From DATFLK01 sp035267815 (lineage in GTDB: Bacteria; Pseudomonadota; Zetaproteobacteria; Mariprofundales; Mariprofundaceae): a stretch of 26,134 bases of DNA. The translations under genes and the position numbers were made by a program. Under the pieces are notes generated by a model. That model did no database searches, was not told where the DNA came from, and was given only the letters and a program-made list of their open reading frames with translations. Numbering within the stretch: position 1 is the stretch's first letter; every line of letters starts with the position of its first letter. Location of the stretch: assembly GCA_035267815.1 (NCBI GenBank), contig DATFLK010000025.1:1-26134 (forward strand). Direction: 5' to 3'. This document shows positions 25,042 through 26,134 of the stretch, one piece after another.

Positions 25042-26134
25042 ATGACACAGCAACCTGAATTCATCCGCTTCTTCTCGGAGATCTCGATCGGCGACGTAGC
25101 ATTGGTCGGCGGCAAGAACGCCTCACTCGGCGAGATGTACCGCGAGTTGACACCGAAGGGGATCGAAATCCCCAACGGCTTCGCCATCACCGCCGAGGCC
25201 TACCGCTACATGCTCGAGGAGGCGGGCCTCTGGGACGAGCTGCAAAAGACGCTGGAGGGCCTGGCAGCCGACGACGTCGCCGATCTCGCCCGGCGAGGCG
25301 CCAAGGCGCGTTCGATTATCTACGGCACACCGCTGCCGGAGCGACTGAAAGAGGAGATGCTCGCAGCCTATCGCAAGCTCCGTGCGGACGAGGGCGAGGA
25401 GATCAGCCTGGCGATCCGAAGCTCCGCCACAGCCGAGGACCTGCCGACGGCGAGCTTCGCCGGGCAGCAGGAGACCTACCTGAACATCCGCGGCGAGAGC
25501 GAGTACCTCGACGCCTGCAAGCGCTGCTTCGCCAGCCTCTTCACCGACCGGGCGATCCACTACCGCATCGACAATGGCTTCGACCACTTCAAGGTCTTCC
25601 TCTCCATCGGCGTCATGAAGATGGTGCGTTCCGATCTCGCCTCCTCCGGCGTCATGTTCTCAATTGATACCGAAACGGGGTTCCGGGACGTGGTGTTCAT
25701 CACCGCCGCCTATGGGCTCGGCGAGAATGTCGTGCAGGGCGCCGTCGATCCCGACGAATTTTACGTCCATAAGCCGACCTTCGGGAAAGGCTTTCGCCAC
25801 GTCCTGCGCCGCAAGATCGGCAGCAAGGCGATCAAGATGATCTACTCGACCGGGCAGGCGCGCGATCCGGTGCGCAACGTGCCCACCAAGGATGCCGAGC
25901 GCAGCCGCTTCTGCCTGACCGACGACGAGGTGCTGACGCTGGCCGACTACGCCATCAAGGTGGAACAGCACTACTCGGGCAAGGCCGGCTACAACAAGCC
26001 GATGGACATCGAATGGGCCAAGGACGGCCAGGACGGCAAGCTCTATCTGGTCCAGGCCCGGCCGGAGACCGTCGCATCGCAGAAGAAGGGAACGATGCTG
26101 GAGGAGTACCATCTGACCGGCCGTCCCGGCGAGG
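25042..26134 (+). CDS. ppsA: phosphoenolpyruvate synthase (pyruvate, water dikinase), partial (cut by window end)
   Basis: First 364 codons only, open to the right edge. It makes PEP from pyruvate, ATP and water, releasing AMP and Pi, for gluconeogenesis or carbon fixation. The start MTQQPEFIRFFSEISIGD is followed by VALVGGKNASLGEMY, IPNGFAITAEAYR, LAIRSSATAEDLPTASFAGQ, ETYLNIRGE, VMFSIDTETGF, ITAAYGLGENVVQGAVDPDE and YLVQARPETV. This is the complete ATP-grasp domain of PpsA. It matches PEP synthase rather than PPi-forming pyruvate phosphate dikinase. The phosphohistidine and PEP/pyruvate domains lie beyond the window. The start is 3 bp after the H+-ATPase stop, with GGAGGG overlapping the end of that gene, so the four plus-strand genes form one unit. 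Confidence 0.95.
   Translation, partial: MTQQPEFIRFFSEISIGDVALVGGKNASLGEMYRELTPKGIEIPNGFAITAEAYRYMLEEAGLWDELQKTLEGLAADDVADLARRGAKARSIIYGTPLPERLKEEMLAAYRKLRADEGEEISLAIRSSATAEDLPTASFAGQQETYLNIRGESEYLDACKRCFASLFTDRAIHYRIDNGFDHFKVFLSIGVMKMVRSDLASSGVMFSIDTETGFRDVVFITAAYGLGENVVQGAVDPDEFYVHKPTFGKGFRHVLRRKIGSKAIKMIYSTGQARDPVRNVPTKDAERSRFCLTDDEVLTLADYAIKVEQHYSGKAGYNKPMDIEWAKDGQDGKLYLVQARPETVASQKKGTMLEEYHLTGRPGE

Overview
The window is GC-rich, gene-dense bacterial chromosome (26.1 kb, about 95% coding). Three things point to the Pseudomonadota: the order leuB-asd-fimV, the glyA-nrdR pair, and a FimV/HubP N-terminus. An extra SPOUT-type RNA methyltransferase gene between trmD and rplS is not the usual gammaproteobacterial layout. 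It is better known from deltaproteobacteria, Aquificae and similar groups. With the hydrogenase and the pyrophosphate-driven proton pump, this suggests a deep-branching, probably chemolithotrophic or autotrophic proteobacterium; the Zetaproteobacteria would fit, but that is inference. No rRNA, tRNA, CRISPR array, insertion sequence or integrase was seen.

Region 1 (1-7571, minus strand) is housekeeping. In transcription order it holds a small ferritin-like protein gene, then a ribosomal/tRNA-modification operon rpsP-rimM-trmD-(RNA methyltransferase)-rplS with a good sigma70 promoter and a terminator, then glyA-nrdR, leuB-asd and the start of fimV. rimM has no ATG, GTG or TTG in its conserved N-terminal frame; an ACG with a well-placed ribosome binding site would restore a normal length.

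Region 2 (7682-8514) is a short accessory patch: a HupE/UreJ-type nickel permease gene (plus strand) convergent with a small Rho_N/SAP-like, cysteine-rich protein gene.

Region 3 (8575-17780, minus strand) is one tightly packed unit of 11 genes, with junctions overlapping by up to 8 nt or separated by at most 2 nt. It encodes a four-subunit group 3b (NADP-linked, sulfhydrogenase-type) [NiFe]-hydrogenase in the order hydB-hydG-hydD-hydA, then its endopeptidase, then hypA-hypB-hypF'-hypC-hypD-hypE. HypF' is only the C-terminal Kae1-like carbamoyltransferase domain; the acylphosphatase, zinc-finger and YrdC domains are absent.

Region 4 (17958-26134, plus strand) diverges from the hydrogenase operon across a 177-bp control region. 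It reads as one transcription unit: K+-independent H+-pyrophosphatase (hppA), alpha-glucan phosphorylase (glgP), P3A-type H+-ATPase, and PEP synthase (ppsA, cut by the window end). Together regions 3 and 4 look like a redox and energy island: H2-derived NADPH on one side, and on the other two proton pumps driven by different phosphoanhydrides plus glycogen and PEP metabolism.

No stretch longer than about 180 bases lacks a gene. The longest intergenic gaps (2583-2729, 4452-4560, 6944-7124, 17781-17957) are described below.
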